Origin: Candidatus Aegiribacteria sp. | GTDB taxonomy: Bacteria; Fermentibacterota; Fermentibacteria; Fermentibacterales; JCC-6 | Direction: 5' to 3' | Length of the DNA: 8,676 bases | Assembly (NCBI GenBank): GCA_030640155.1 | Contig: DAOWJX010000191.1 | Coordinates: forward strand, 1-8,676 | In this document: positions 1-6,443 of the stretch, one piece after another | How the letters are laid out: the number at the start of each line of letters is the position of its first letter | Position numbering within the stretch: position 1 is the stretch's first letter | The notes under the pieces: generated by a model | The model's database searches: none | Told to the model about the DNA's origin: nothing | Seen by the model: the letters and a program-made list of their open reading frames with translations, nothing else | Position numbers and translations under genes: made by a program

Positions 1-639
1 CGGGATAGGAGTAACGACAGGCTCTTCCTCTGCTTTTACTTCAGCACGCTCTTCAACAGGAATCCCGATTTCCGGTTTCTTTTTCTCCTTTGTAACTGCT
101 GTTGGCTGGTATTTTTCTATAAGATCGAGCAATTCGCGAAGAACAGGTGCTGAAGGCCAGATATCAAAAGCACGCTTGATATTCTCCAGTGCAGTTACCG
201 GATCGTTGGATTTCAACCCGCTTCGAACAAGATCTGCTAATTCGTTTACTTTGATCAATCGTTTGATGAATCGTATTTTCTTCTTTACAAGTTTATTTTC
301 AGGGTCGTGACGTTTTGCTCGCTCCAGCTCCTGCAGCGCTCTTACTTCATCACCCGCTTTGCTTGCTTCATCTGATCTCTTAATACAGTCATCCACGAAT
401 CCGGATGATGAAATGTTCCTTCCAGCACTGTGTACCCTGGTGGATCTGCTCTTATTGAACTTGTCCATTGCTGAGATTTCACGCTCAACAGTATTGATCC
501 TGTCCAATATCTGCTTATTATCCGGATCTAGTTCAAGAGCTTTTCGATATGTCCTAAGAGCTTCACTGCGTTCACCTTGCTGTATCTGCATTCTTGCAGT
601 CTGCAGCAGTCTTTTTACCTTATCATCTCCTAAGCCCAT
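1..639 (-). CDS. TPR-like repeat protein, C-terminus beyond the window
   Basis: An open frame of 213 codons runs without a stop from an ATG at 637-639 to the left edge, so only the N-terminal part is visible. It is helical and charged. The best TPR-like unit spans residues about 8-41, ending in the typical 'ALELDPDN'. A second helical pair lies near 87-116 ('ALQELERAKRHDPEN') and a third near 134-165. From about residue 179 it becomes a Lys/Glu/Pro-rich low-complexity linker, suggesting that another domain follows outside the window. No signal peptide is seen, so it is probably cytoplasmic. The start is supported by purine-rich AGGGAG and GGTGGAG upstream; a GTG two codons earlier (643-645) is an alternative. 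The frame upstream closes with a TAG at 688-690. TPR proteins are usually scaffolds for protein-protein contacts; the specific role cannot be named. Confidence 0.82.
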   Translation of the reverse strand, partial: MGLGDDKVKRLLQTARMQIQQGERSEALRTYRKALELDPDNKQILDRINTVEREISAMDKFNKSRSTRVHSAGRNISSSGFVDDCIKRSDEASKAGDEVRALQELERAKRHDPENKLVKKKIRFIKRLIKVNELADLVRSGLKSNDPVTALENIKRAFDIWPSAPVLRELLDLIEKYQPTAVTKEKKKPEIGIPVEERAEVKAEEEPVVTPIP

Positions 640-694
640 CTCCACCCTGCTCCCTCTGATTGCAATGCTGTGAGTCAGCTTTAATTTCTATCAA

Positions 695-722
695 ATTGTA
701 TTTCTTATGACTCCTATGTCAA
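695..722 (-). promoter_or_regulatory. Sigma70-type promoter for the left-edge TPR gene
   Basis: Read on the minus strand, a perfect TTGACA (-35, 717-722) is followed after 16 bases by TACAAT (-10, 695-700), which matches five of six consensus bases. Transcription would start near 688, giving a leader of about 50 bases before the ATG at 639. It lies in the gap after recG, so the TPR gene probably has its own transcript rather than depending only on readthrough from recG. This rests on sequence matching alone. Confidence 0.6.
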
Positions 723-750
723 GTACCCAGTAATTTGAAATACTATCCCT

Positions 751-786
751 ACAAGTATACAAAGATAGGAACGGAAGTATACCTGT
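751..786. repeat. Imperfect inverted repeat downstream of recG
   Basis: Two 10-base arms (751-760 and 777-786) can pair, with one G-U wobble in the minus-strand RNA, around a 16-base loop; both arms contain the palindrome GTATAC. It sits 20-56 bases after the recG stop and about 30 bases upstream of the promoter -35 box of the next gene. There is no U-run after it, so it is not a classical intrinsic terminator. It could be a processed 3'-end hairpin of the recG message, an operator, or chance. Confidence 0.35.
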
Positions 787-806
787 GACAACCTCTGGAA
801 AATCCA

Positions 807-2831
807 TCAGATTCCGGGAAGATCCAGATGGCCAAAACGCCACCTGTATTCCTGCAGCGAATGTTTCCCTGAACTGTAACAAGAAGCCAGTTCAGAAGCC
901 TTCTCGATCAGGTCCGCATCTGTGATAAGTGAAGCTATCCTGAAAACTGGAATGCCGTGCTGCTTCGTGCCAATTATGTCTCCGGGACCTCTTAGTTCCA
1001 AATCTTTCTCCGCGATCGTGAAACCATTATCGGTTGAAGCCAGAACGGACAGACGTTGTGCAGGCTCAATTCCGCACTGGTAACCCTTCATGAGAAAGCA
1101 CCATGAATCTTTTTCTCCCCTGCCTATTCTTCCGCGCAGCTGATGAAGCTGGCTCAGTCCGAACCGCTCAGCATTCACAACAATCATCACTGTAGCTTCG
1201 GGAACATCAAGCCCAACTTCTATTACAGTTGTACTGACCAGCACCGAGATCTCACCGGACGCGAATCTACGTGTAACATCGAGCTTATCGGATGGTTTCA
1301 TAGCACCTGTCAGCAGGCCAATGTTGTATTTTCCCAGCGGTCCATCTCTGAGTACCTGGAAGGATGTTGTAGCATCCTTAAGATCAAGTTCCAAAGAAGC
1401 CTCCCGCAACGGATAGACAACATACGCCCTTTCTCCAAGCTCAAGTCTTTTCAGAAGGGAACTGTACACCTCGCTTCTTTCATCTCTGCTCATCACGCGG
1501 GTATGTATTCTACCCCTGCCTGGAGGCATCTCATCAATAAGAGTAATGTCAAGATCGCCATATACTGTCATAGCAAGTGTTCTGGGTATTGGTGTCGCAG
1601 ACATAATCAGCAGATGCGGGCACGGCTGACGACCGGCCAGAAGTTTCTCCCTCTGCTCCACTCCGAATTTGTGCTGCTCGTCAATAATACACAATCCAAG
1701 TTCCGGAATTACTACTGTATCCTCCAAAACAGCATGAGTACCTATCAGAACGCCCAGTGAACCATCTTTCAGCGATCCTGAGATAGACTTCCTCTGTGAA
1801 CCGGTTGTTCCGCCTGTTAGAAGATCACATCTGATGCCCATCGGCTCCAGCATCCCTTTGAGCGTTTCGTTGTGCTGGGCGGCCAGGACTTCGGTTGGAG
1901 CCACAACAGCGACCTGATAACCCGCTCCACAGCATAAGGCACATGCAGCGGCGGCTATAACTGTCTTTCCTGAGCCCACATCTCCCTGAAGCAACCTTCG
2001 CATAGGTACATCCCGGGAAAGCTCTTCAGTTATTTTTCTGACAGCTTTCTTCTGGGCATTCGTAAGTTCGTAAGGCAGTTTTCCAAGAAATGCTCTTAAA
2101 GCATCCGGTGGTGGTACAATCAGTATTCCAGGTCTGTGAGAGGCATTCATCCTGACACGATTCAGAATTGACTGAAAAAGAAACAATTCTTCAAGCGCGA
2201 GTACTTTTCTGGCTTGCTCACCCTGAAGAGGATCTTCCGGGAAATGAACTGCACGAACAACCTCTGCGCGGTTCTGGAAACCATATGAATTCAGAACTTC
2301 AGAGGGCAGAATCTCACTTAAATGAGTCACGTATTTCTCAATGACTGATGTTATCAGTTTTCTCATTATTCCCTGGGTTATTCCAGCGGTAAGCGGGTAA
2401 ACAGGAAGCACCAGAGGTGATTTCGCCGATTCACCGTTCAGAAAAATCAGATCCGGATGTACAATTGAAAGACCACCGAAGAAATCGACCTTCCCGCTGG
2501 CGATAACCTCTGATCCGGGTTGCAGTCTGCCGGCAATGTATTTCCAGTTGAAGAAGGATAGTTTAATTCTTCCGGAACTGTCTTCAAGCTCAACCTGGAA
2601 AACACTTTTTCCTTTTCGGGATTTCCATAAGCCGCTCGATACCACGGTACCGGATACATTCGATTCTTCTCCGGGAATAAGATTCCTTATTGGAGTAACT
2701 ATTCTGCGGTCACGATACTGCGTCGGGACATGAAGAAGAAGGTCTCCGACAGTATGTATGTCAAGTTTAGCTAATTGTCTGCTCCTTGCGGGTCCGACAC
2801 CCTTTAGAAACCTGACATCGGTCTCCAGCAT
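807..2831 (-). CDS. recG: ATP-dependent DNA helicase RecG
   Basis: A complete 674-residue protein, close to the 693 of E. coli RecG. RecG is a superfamily 2 DNA translocase that remodels branched DNA (Holliday junctions, stalled forks, R-loops). The N-terminal region, about 1-250, carries a helix-hairpin-like 'GVGPARSRQLAKL' near 11-23 and the OB-fold wedge region. Helicase motifs follow in order: Walker A GDVGSGKT (283-290), motif II DEQH (384-387), motif III SATPIPRT (411-418), the VSTTVIEVGLDVP segment (532-544) and motif VI QLRGRIGRG (564-572). The TRG-like translocation segment DLELRGPGDIIGTKQHG (610-626) distinguishes RecG from related helicases such as Mfd and PriA. ATG at 2829-2831 is preceded by a good ribosome site, AGGGGAG. 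All catalytic motifs are intact. It stands as a single gene between two TPR genes; no repair gene is adjacent in the window. Confidence 0.97.
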   Translation of the reverse strand: MLETDVRFLKGVGPARSRQLAKLDIHTVGDLLLHVPTQYRDRRIVTPIRNLIPGEESNVSGTVVSSGLWKSRKGKSVFQVELEDSSGRIKLSFFNWKYIAGRLQPGSEVIASGKVDFFGGLSIVHPDLIFLNGESAKSPLVLPVYPLTAGITQGIMRKLITSVIEKYVTHLSEILPSEVLNSYGFQNRAEVVRAVHFPEDPLQGEQARKVLALEELFLFQSILNRVRMNASHRPGILIVPPPDALRAFLGKLPYELTNAQKKAVRKITEELSRDVPMRRLLQGDVGSGKTVIAAAACALCCGAGYQVAVVAPTEVLAAQHNETLKGMLEPMGIRCDLLTGGTTGSQRKSISGSLKDGSLGVLIGTHAVLEDTVVIPELGLCIIDEQHKFGVEQREKLLAGRQPCPHLLIMSATPIPRTLAMTVYGDLDITLIDEMPPGRGRIHTRVMSRDERSEVYSSLLKRLELGERAYVVYPLREASLELDLKDATTSFQVLRDGPLGKYNIGLLTGAMKPSDKLDVTRRFASGEISVLVSTTVIEVGLDVPEATVMIVVNAERFGLSQLHQLRGRIGRGEKDSWCFLMKGYQCGIEPAQRLSVLASTDNGFTIAEKDLELRGPGDIIGTKQHGIPVFRIASLITDADLIEKASELASCYSSGKHSLQEYRWRFGHLDLPGI

Positions 2832-3162
2832 ATTCTCCCCTCAGGACAACTCTGGGAATCTTCGATTGCCGTCAAGAACATTTGAGTAATGATACTAATT
2901 GAATTGCAGCTTGTATACAGGGTCATTCAGACTAGCCCGACAATGAAGCATCGTCATTAAACCAACACAGCTGGCTATGATCTTCGCATATTGGCGTCAA
3001 ATACTTCCAGTATTCTCCTCAAATCTCCGAGCATTCTATCTCAGCTGCGAGGCTCTTCTGATCAATGCACATTATCGGACAAGCTCCTAGGGCTTGACGA
3101 ATGGCTTCTCAGGATGTAATGAAGGCGGAACCGTGAAAACACCTGTGGAGGTAGAAACGTAA
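2832..3162. other. Divergent intergenic region between recG and a TPR gene
   Basis: These 331 bases hold no credible gene on either strand, and I see no tRNA-like structure. They must carry start signals for both directions. For recG, a weak pair reads TATACA / 17 bases / TATCAT on the minus strand (2889-2917). For the plus-strand gene, see the separate candidate at 3094-3120. A perfect short dyad, AATACT-TCC-AGTATT (3000-3014), lies near the middle and could be an operator. The rest, notably about 2930-3090, is unexplained; it could hold an untranslated leader, a small RNA or decayed sequence, but nothing decides between these. Confidence 0.5.
3094..3120 (+). promoter_or_regulatory. Weak candidate promoter for the acidic TPR gene
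   Basis: TTGACG (3094-3099) and TGTAAT (3115-3120) are separated by 15 bases, which is shorter than the usual 16-18. They lie 43 bases upstream of the ATG at 3163. The hexamers are good but the spacing is poor, so this is only the best match in the gap. Confidence 0.25.
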
Positions 3163-3672
3163 ATGGATCAAGACACTAAAAATACGCTTGATGATAAAGA
3201 AGAGTCAAAGCCAAATGATATTGATGCCATACTGAACATGGCGGAGCATATGAGGAAAGACCGCAGCCCGGAGGAAGCTCTCGCCCTCTACGATTCAGTA
3301 CTGGAACTTGATCCGGATAATCCACTCGCATACCTTGGCAAGGGGCTCTGCTGGTCTTTGTCTCTACTTGACAATATACCCACAGCGGAAATCTGGGACA
3401 TAGAACTTGATGAGCAGGAAATGATCGATAACGCGATGGAATTACTCGAGCAGGCCGCGGAGCTTGACCCTGAACTCACCGAAGCGTACAACGCCATGGG
3501 CAGACTGTTCGCCATCATCGCGCAGGATGAGGAAGCTGTTGATATGTTTACACAGTCCCTGCAGGTCGATCCAACACAGCTTGATGTTCTGGAAGATCTT
3601 AAAGAAATAACAGGTAAACCCGTATGGAAACTTCTTGATAAAGGAATATGGATGGGCGAAGAAGAGGAATAA
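3163..3672 (+). CDS. Small acidic TPR protein
   Basis: A 169-residue, strongly acidic protein, ending in Glu-Glu-Glu-Glu, with no signal peptide or membrane segment, so probably cytoplasmic. TPR-type helix pairs are visible at about 20-53 (ending 'SVLELDPDNPLAYLGKG') and 105-138 (a consensus-like 'ELTEAYNAMGRLF' then 'QSLQVDP'). A middle unit is interrupted by an acidic stretch at about 70-88 rich in Asp, Glu and Ile. It ends with a Trp-containing segment ('GKPVWKLLDKGIWMG', 151-165), outside the repeats. A ribosome site GGAGGT (3147-3152) lies 10 bases before the ATG. The next gene, on the same strand, starts 102 bases later and appears to have its own promoter. TPR folds bind partner proteins; neither sequence nor context identifies the partner. 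Confidence 0.88.
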   Translation: MDQDTKNTLDDKEESKPNDIDAILNMAEHMRKDRSPEEALALYDSVLELDPDNPLAYLGKGLCWSLSLLDNIPTAEIWDIELDEQEMIDNAMELLEQAAELDPELTEAYNAMGRLFAIIAQDEEAVDMFTQSLQVDPTQLDVLEDLKEITGKPVWKLLDKGIWMGEEEE

Positions 3673-3690
3673 CTCCTGAATCACCGCCAC

Positions 3691-3719
3691 TTGCCGTGCA
3701 TCACGTAATGCCGTATTCT
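3691..3719 (+). promoter_or_regulatory. Candidate promoter of the exported Asp-box protein gene
   Basis: TTGCCG (3691-3696) and TATTCT (3714-3719) stand 17 bases apart; each matches four of six sigma70 consensus bases. An AT-rich tract follows. The implied leader is about 50 bases, with AGGGAG (3763-3768) six bases before the ATG. The optimal spacing is the best argument; the hexamers are mediocre. If the host uses a Bacteroidota-type sigma factor, the true elements would differ. Confidence 0.35.
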
Positions 3720-3774
3720 ATATAAAGAAATTAGATTGTAGTATGCTATCTATTGAGATTGAAGGGAGTTCCTT

Positions 3775-5217
3775 ATGATTGTTTTCGCCTGTTTATACCT
3801 TCTCATTTCAGGTGTACCGGATGTTTTAGCACCGCAGGATAATCCACTTCCACTATGGAACGATGACATCCTTATATGGGACATGTCTGAAAACAGCACC
3901 TGGGCAGGTCCCGGCCTAACCTACTGCACCGGAATCTTCGACCTCCAGGGCAAACAGTACGCTGCATCAATAATTGACAGTACAGGTGCACAGGGAAACG
4001 CATTGAAAATATTCAGTTCGGCAGATGGTGGGGATAACTGGATGTTTGAAACTGTAACTACTGGTGGGAGCTGGATAATGACTGATCCAGAAATGGTTCT
4101 TTCACCAGAAGCATCTACTGAATACTTATTTGTTTTCTTCACAGGCACTAGTCCTACCATGGTAATACCAGCTGGACTAAGATATATACTTCCGGATTTC
4201 ACTTTTGATGGCTTTCTCACGCCTAATTGGACTTCTACAGATACACTTTTATCCGTTGAAGCTGTCTGCCACACTGAAACCGGTGAACTCTGGATTTTCG
4301 GTGATGACAGTGATCACAATATTTTTGTTACTCACAGTACGGATAACGGAGACAACTGGACAACTGCTGAACTGGTTACAGACGATGCAATACTCCCTTC
4401 AGTTACAGTCGGTCCTTCCGGATGGGTCTACCTTACGTACAGAAGATACTCAGACAACAGGATTATGTCCGTATCTTTCGGTGAAACCAGCTATTATGAA
4501 ACCGAAGTTGCTGACGGAGGAAATACATCGGCTCCAATAATCACTTCAGAAAAGGCCGGAGGCGGAGTTGTTTCAGTTATTTACCACGATCAGAATTACG
4601 ATATAAGGATGGCGCTTTCAATCGATAATGGCGCTCACTGGACTGTTTCCAGCGCTATTTCCAAGGGTTACTATCCATTCATCGATGTTATGAATTTCAG
4701 CAGAAGATGCGCTCTGGCGTTTATAGATTTCACCACCCATAATATCTACTACACTTCCGCGGAAAACCTTGAAGCGCTGCCAACTGTAAGCCCTGCTGCT
4801 ATATCAGATCAGTCAGTGTTCATGGGTGGTCCGCCCGTAATCAGACACGGGGGGCTGACATCAGGAGTATCCCTTTTCTATATGAGTCCAGGAACAGGAG
4901 GACCTGAACCTCAGGATCTCTGGTTCGACAACTCCCTGCACACTCAATCGAATCCTGAACCTGAATTATCAGGAGCGTTATTTTCAATGGGTCCCAATCC
5001 GTTCACATCCTGTCTTTCCATCGAATTCAGTTTCACAGAACCAGGTGAATGCGCGCTTGATCTGTACTCCATGGATGGAAGGCTCGTTGAATCCATCTAC
5101 AGCGGCATAACAAGCAGGGAAATACTGCAAATTGGTGAAGACCTGCCTGCAGGTATCTACAGTGTTGTTCTCCGAACCGGAGATTCAATGACTACAAGAA
5201 GGGTTGTGAAGCTTTAG
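3775..5217 (+). CDS. Secreted Asp-box (BNR) protein with C-terminal sorting-like domain
   Basis: A 480-residue protein that looks exported. The first 19 residues form a hydrophobic signal-like segment ending 'DVLA', though it has no Lys or Arg at the front. An in-frame TGA at 3760-3762 rules out a longer start, and AGGGAG precedes the ATG by six bases. Three Asp-box motifs (S-x-D-x-G-x-x-W) are visible: SSADGGDNW (81-89), HSTDNGDNW (187-195) and LSIDNGAHW (281-289), about 100 residues apart. This indicates a beta-propeller of the BNR/sialidase-like superfamily. Asp boxes are structural, so no enzyme activity follows; I see no clear sialidase FRIP-type arginine motif. Residues about 400-480 form an Ig-like tail with PNPF (407-410), 'YSMDGRLVESIY' and 'LPAGIYSVVLRTGD', ending in basic 'TTRRVVKL'. 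This resembles type IX (Por) sorting or FlgD-like domains, so release or surface attachment is likely. A strong terminator follows directly. Confidence 0.85.
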   Translation: MIVFACLYLLISGVPDVLAPQDNPLPLWNDDILIWDMSENSTWAGPGLTYCTGIFDLQGKQYAASIIDSTGAQGNALKIFSSADGGDNWMFETVTTGGSWIMTDPEMVLSPEASTEYLFVFFTGTSPTMVIPAGLRYILPDFTFDGFLTPNWTSTDTLLSVEAVCHTETGELWIFGDDSDHNIFVTHSTDNGDNWTTAELVTDDAILPSVTVGPSGWVYLTYRRYSDNRIMSVSFGETSYYETEVADGGNTSAPIITSEKAGGGVVSVIYHDQNYDIRMALSIDNGAHWTVSSAISKGYYPFIDVMNFSRRCALAFIDFTTHNIYYTSAENLEALPTVSPAAISDQSVFMGGPPVIRHGGLTSGVSLFYMSPGTGGPEPQDLWFDNSLHTQSNPEPELSGALFSMGPNPFTSCLSIEFSFTEPGECALDLYSMDGRLVESIYSGITSREILQIGEDLPAGIYSVVLRTGDSMTTRRVVKL

Positions 5218-6058
5218 CCCGGATCAAATCAGTGACAGCAGCGGCTGCCGGGCATTTGCCCGGCAGCCGTTTTTCGTGCAGACCTGTCAGGAAATCAATT
5301 TCCGTTCTTCGATTCGCATCAATATCCTGCAGCATACTTGATCTGTTTCCGGAAGAAGAAAGCAGGAAATCCAGCATTACAGAAGCTTCTTCTTCAGCAG
5401 CTTCTCTGTAATCGAACGGGATTACCTGAACAAGTTCCAGGAACAATTTATTGATCAAGGAACTCAATCCTGCAGGACGGAGGCAGTTGTTCCTTACCCC
5501 GACAAGAGCGCCAAGAGGATTGATCACACTGTTGACAAGCCACTTTGCCCATCGGACGATTTCTATATTATCAGTGATTTCGATCGGGATTCCGCAATCC
5601 TTGAACAGTGACCTCGCGGAACCACCAGAGGAAACAATCAGACTACCCGGAGCCGTATCAACAAACCGCTGATTCATAAGGTAAAATCCTGCCGTGAGTA
5701 CAGCAGGCTCGACTCTATTATTCCACGAGTGGCCCCATTCAGCTTCAAGGCTCATACCGTTCGTAAAGCAGATACAGCGGTTTGAAGTGGAACTCTCCGC
5801 CAGTGACGCAACATCTTTTAAATCAAAGGCTTTCACTGCTACAACGCAGTATTTTCCGTCTACATCATCCCCGGCTTCGAGTTTATCAACTGCTGCTTCT
5901 CCGCTGAACTCCCCGGTGGATTCGAGCCGGATTCTTCCGCGGCCACAACCGGATGGGCCTATCAGCACAACATCCAGAGAGCGTGAAAGAGCAACGGCAA
6001 GCCCTGTTCCAACCGCACCGTCACCCCAGATTACTACGCGATCTCTGTTACTTGGCAC
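5192..6058 (-). CDS. panE: Ketopantoate reductase family protein (2-dehydropantoate 2-reductase)
   Basis: A 288-residue protein, near the 303 of E. coli PanE. The family reduces 2-dehydropantoate to pantoate with NADPH, for pantothenate and CoA synthesis in the cytoplasm. The N-terminal Rossmann fold carries GDGAVG (12-17), followed by AVKAFDL (74-80) and NGM (100-102). The C-terminal helical domain has the signature WAKWLVNSVINPLGAL (170-185), with the expected catalytic-type Lys172 and Asn176/Asn180. It also has SSMLQDIDANRRTEIDFLTG (240-259), with the substrate-site Ser and Glu253. All hallmark residues are present. Family members with other substrates exist, so the exact substrate is inferred. 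The start is GTG (6056-6058), overlapping the YtxH gene by 11 bases, with AAGGAA almost touching it; translational coupling is likely. Its 3' end overlaps the convergent gene by 26 bases and contains that gene's terminator. Confidence 0.9.
   Translation of the reverse strand: MPSNRDRVVIWGDGAVGTGLAVALSRSLDVVLIGPSGCGRGRIRLESTGEFSGEAAVDKLEAGDDVDGKYCVVAVKAFDLKDVASLAESSTSNRCICFTNGMSLEAEWGHSWNNRVEPAVLTAGFYLMNQRFVDTAPGSLIVSSGGSARSLFKDCGIPIEITDNIEIVRWAKWLVNSVINPLGALVGVRNNCLRPAGLSSLINKLFLELVQVIPFDYREAAEEEASVMLDFLLSSSGNRSSMLQDIDANRRTEIDFLTGLHEKRLPGKCPAAAAVTDLIRAKASQPFL
5242..5274 (+). terminator. Strong intrinsic terminator of the exported-protein gene
   Basis: A perfect 12-base-pair, GC-rich stem (CGGCTGCCGGGC, 5242-5253, with its complement at 5258-5269) closes an ATTT loop and is followed by five T residues (5270-5274). 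It begins 24 bases after the TAG of the plus-strand gene. On the minus strand the stem is followed by CTGCTGTCAC rather than a T-run, so termination is expected in one direction only. The whole hairpin lies inside the reductase gene on the opposite strand, where it encodes residues 264-273. Confidence 0.93.
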
Positions 6059-6431
6059 TTTCCTTATCGGGTTTCTTTTCTTCTTTGGTGAGTTTTTCCT
6101 TTACTTCCTCGATTTTTTTCTTGCCTTTTTCCTTTGCCTCTTCAAGCTTTTCCCTTGATTCTTCAAGTTTCACTCTGGATTCATCATACTTCTGTTTGCC
6201 CAATGTAGAAACTTCTGCATACTTATCTTTCCCTGTCGCAATAAGCTTTTCAGCTTCTGCACGTACAAGGGAGTAGAATTCCTCACCCTTCTCTCGAAGT
6301 TCTTCAGAAGTCTCCTTTACTTTATCTCTTGTTTCCTTACCTCTGGCAGGAGCATAGAGAAGCGCTACGATACCTCCGGTAAGTACACCCGCAATGAATG
6401 CCCAGAACTCGCCTTTTCCATTATTAGCCAT
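6048..6431 (-). CDS. YtxH-family small membrane protein
   Basis: A 127-residue protein with one N-terminal hydrophobic segment (about 8-27, Gly- and Ala-rich) followed by the YtxH hallmark 'LLYAPARGKETRDKVKE' (24-40). The rest is a long, highly charged Lys/Glu helix. Heptad-like units at 84-104 (ESRVKLE, ESREKLE, EAKEKGK) indicate coiled coil or an LEA-like amphipathic helix. The topology is probably one membrane anchor with a helical tail. YtxH proteins are linked to general stress in Bacillus, but their molecular function is not established. A strong ribosome site, AAAGGAG, stands six bases before the ATG (6429-6431). It lies 12 bases after the secA stop and overlaps the reductase start by 11 bases, so it sits inside one operon. 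The Lys/Glu codons make the message a long purine tract, visible on the plus strand as a T/C-rich block at about 6060-6190. Confidence 0.88.
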   Translation of the reverse strand: MANNGKGEFWAFIAGVLTGGIVALLYAPARGKETRDKVKETSEELREKGEEFYSLVRAEAEKLIATGKDKYAEVSTLGKQKYDESRVKLEESREKLEEAKEKGKKKIEEVKEKLTKEEKKPDKESAK

Positions 6432-6443
6432 GCTTTTCTCCTT

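Noticed and set aside
359..673. 104-codon plus-strand open frame at the left end
   Set aside because: It lies opposite the TPR-like gene, has Ser/Leu-rich antisense composition, and covers that gene's start region and promoter-proximal leader.
691..882. 63-codon minus-strand frame running from recG into the spacer
   Set aside because: It begins inside the recG 3' end in another frame and ends next to the promoter of the TPR gene; it has no family-like features.
1143..1760. 205-codon plus-strand open frame opposite recG
   Set aside because: It is the complement of the conserved recG helicase region, its translation resembles no family, and it lacks a ribosome site; it is a shadow.
6060..6190. 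Pyrimidine-rich plus-strand block, considered as a repeat or triplex-type element
   Set aside because: It is explained by the Lys/Glu codons of the YtxH coiled-coil tail on the minus strand; no regular DNA period is kept.
5694..6276. Overlapping plus-strand frames with Phe/Leu/Ser-rich, membrane-like ends
   Set aside because: They are the complement of the Lys/Glu-rich YtxH gene and the reductase gene; GAA/AAG codons read backwards give TTC/CTT and mimic a membrane segment.
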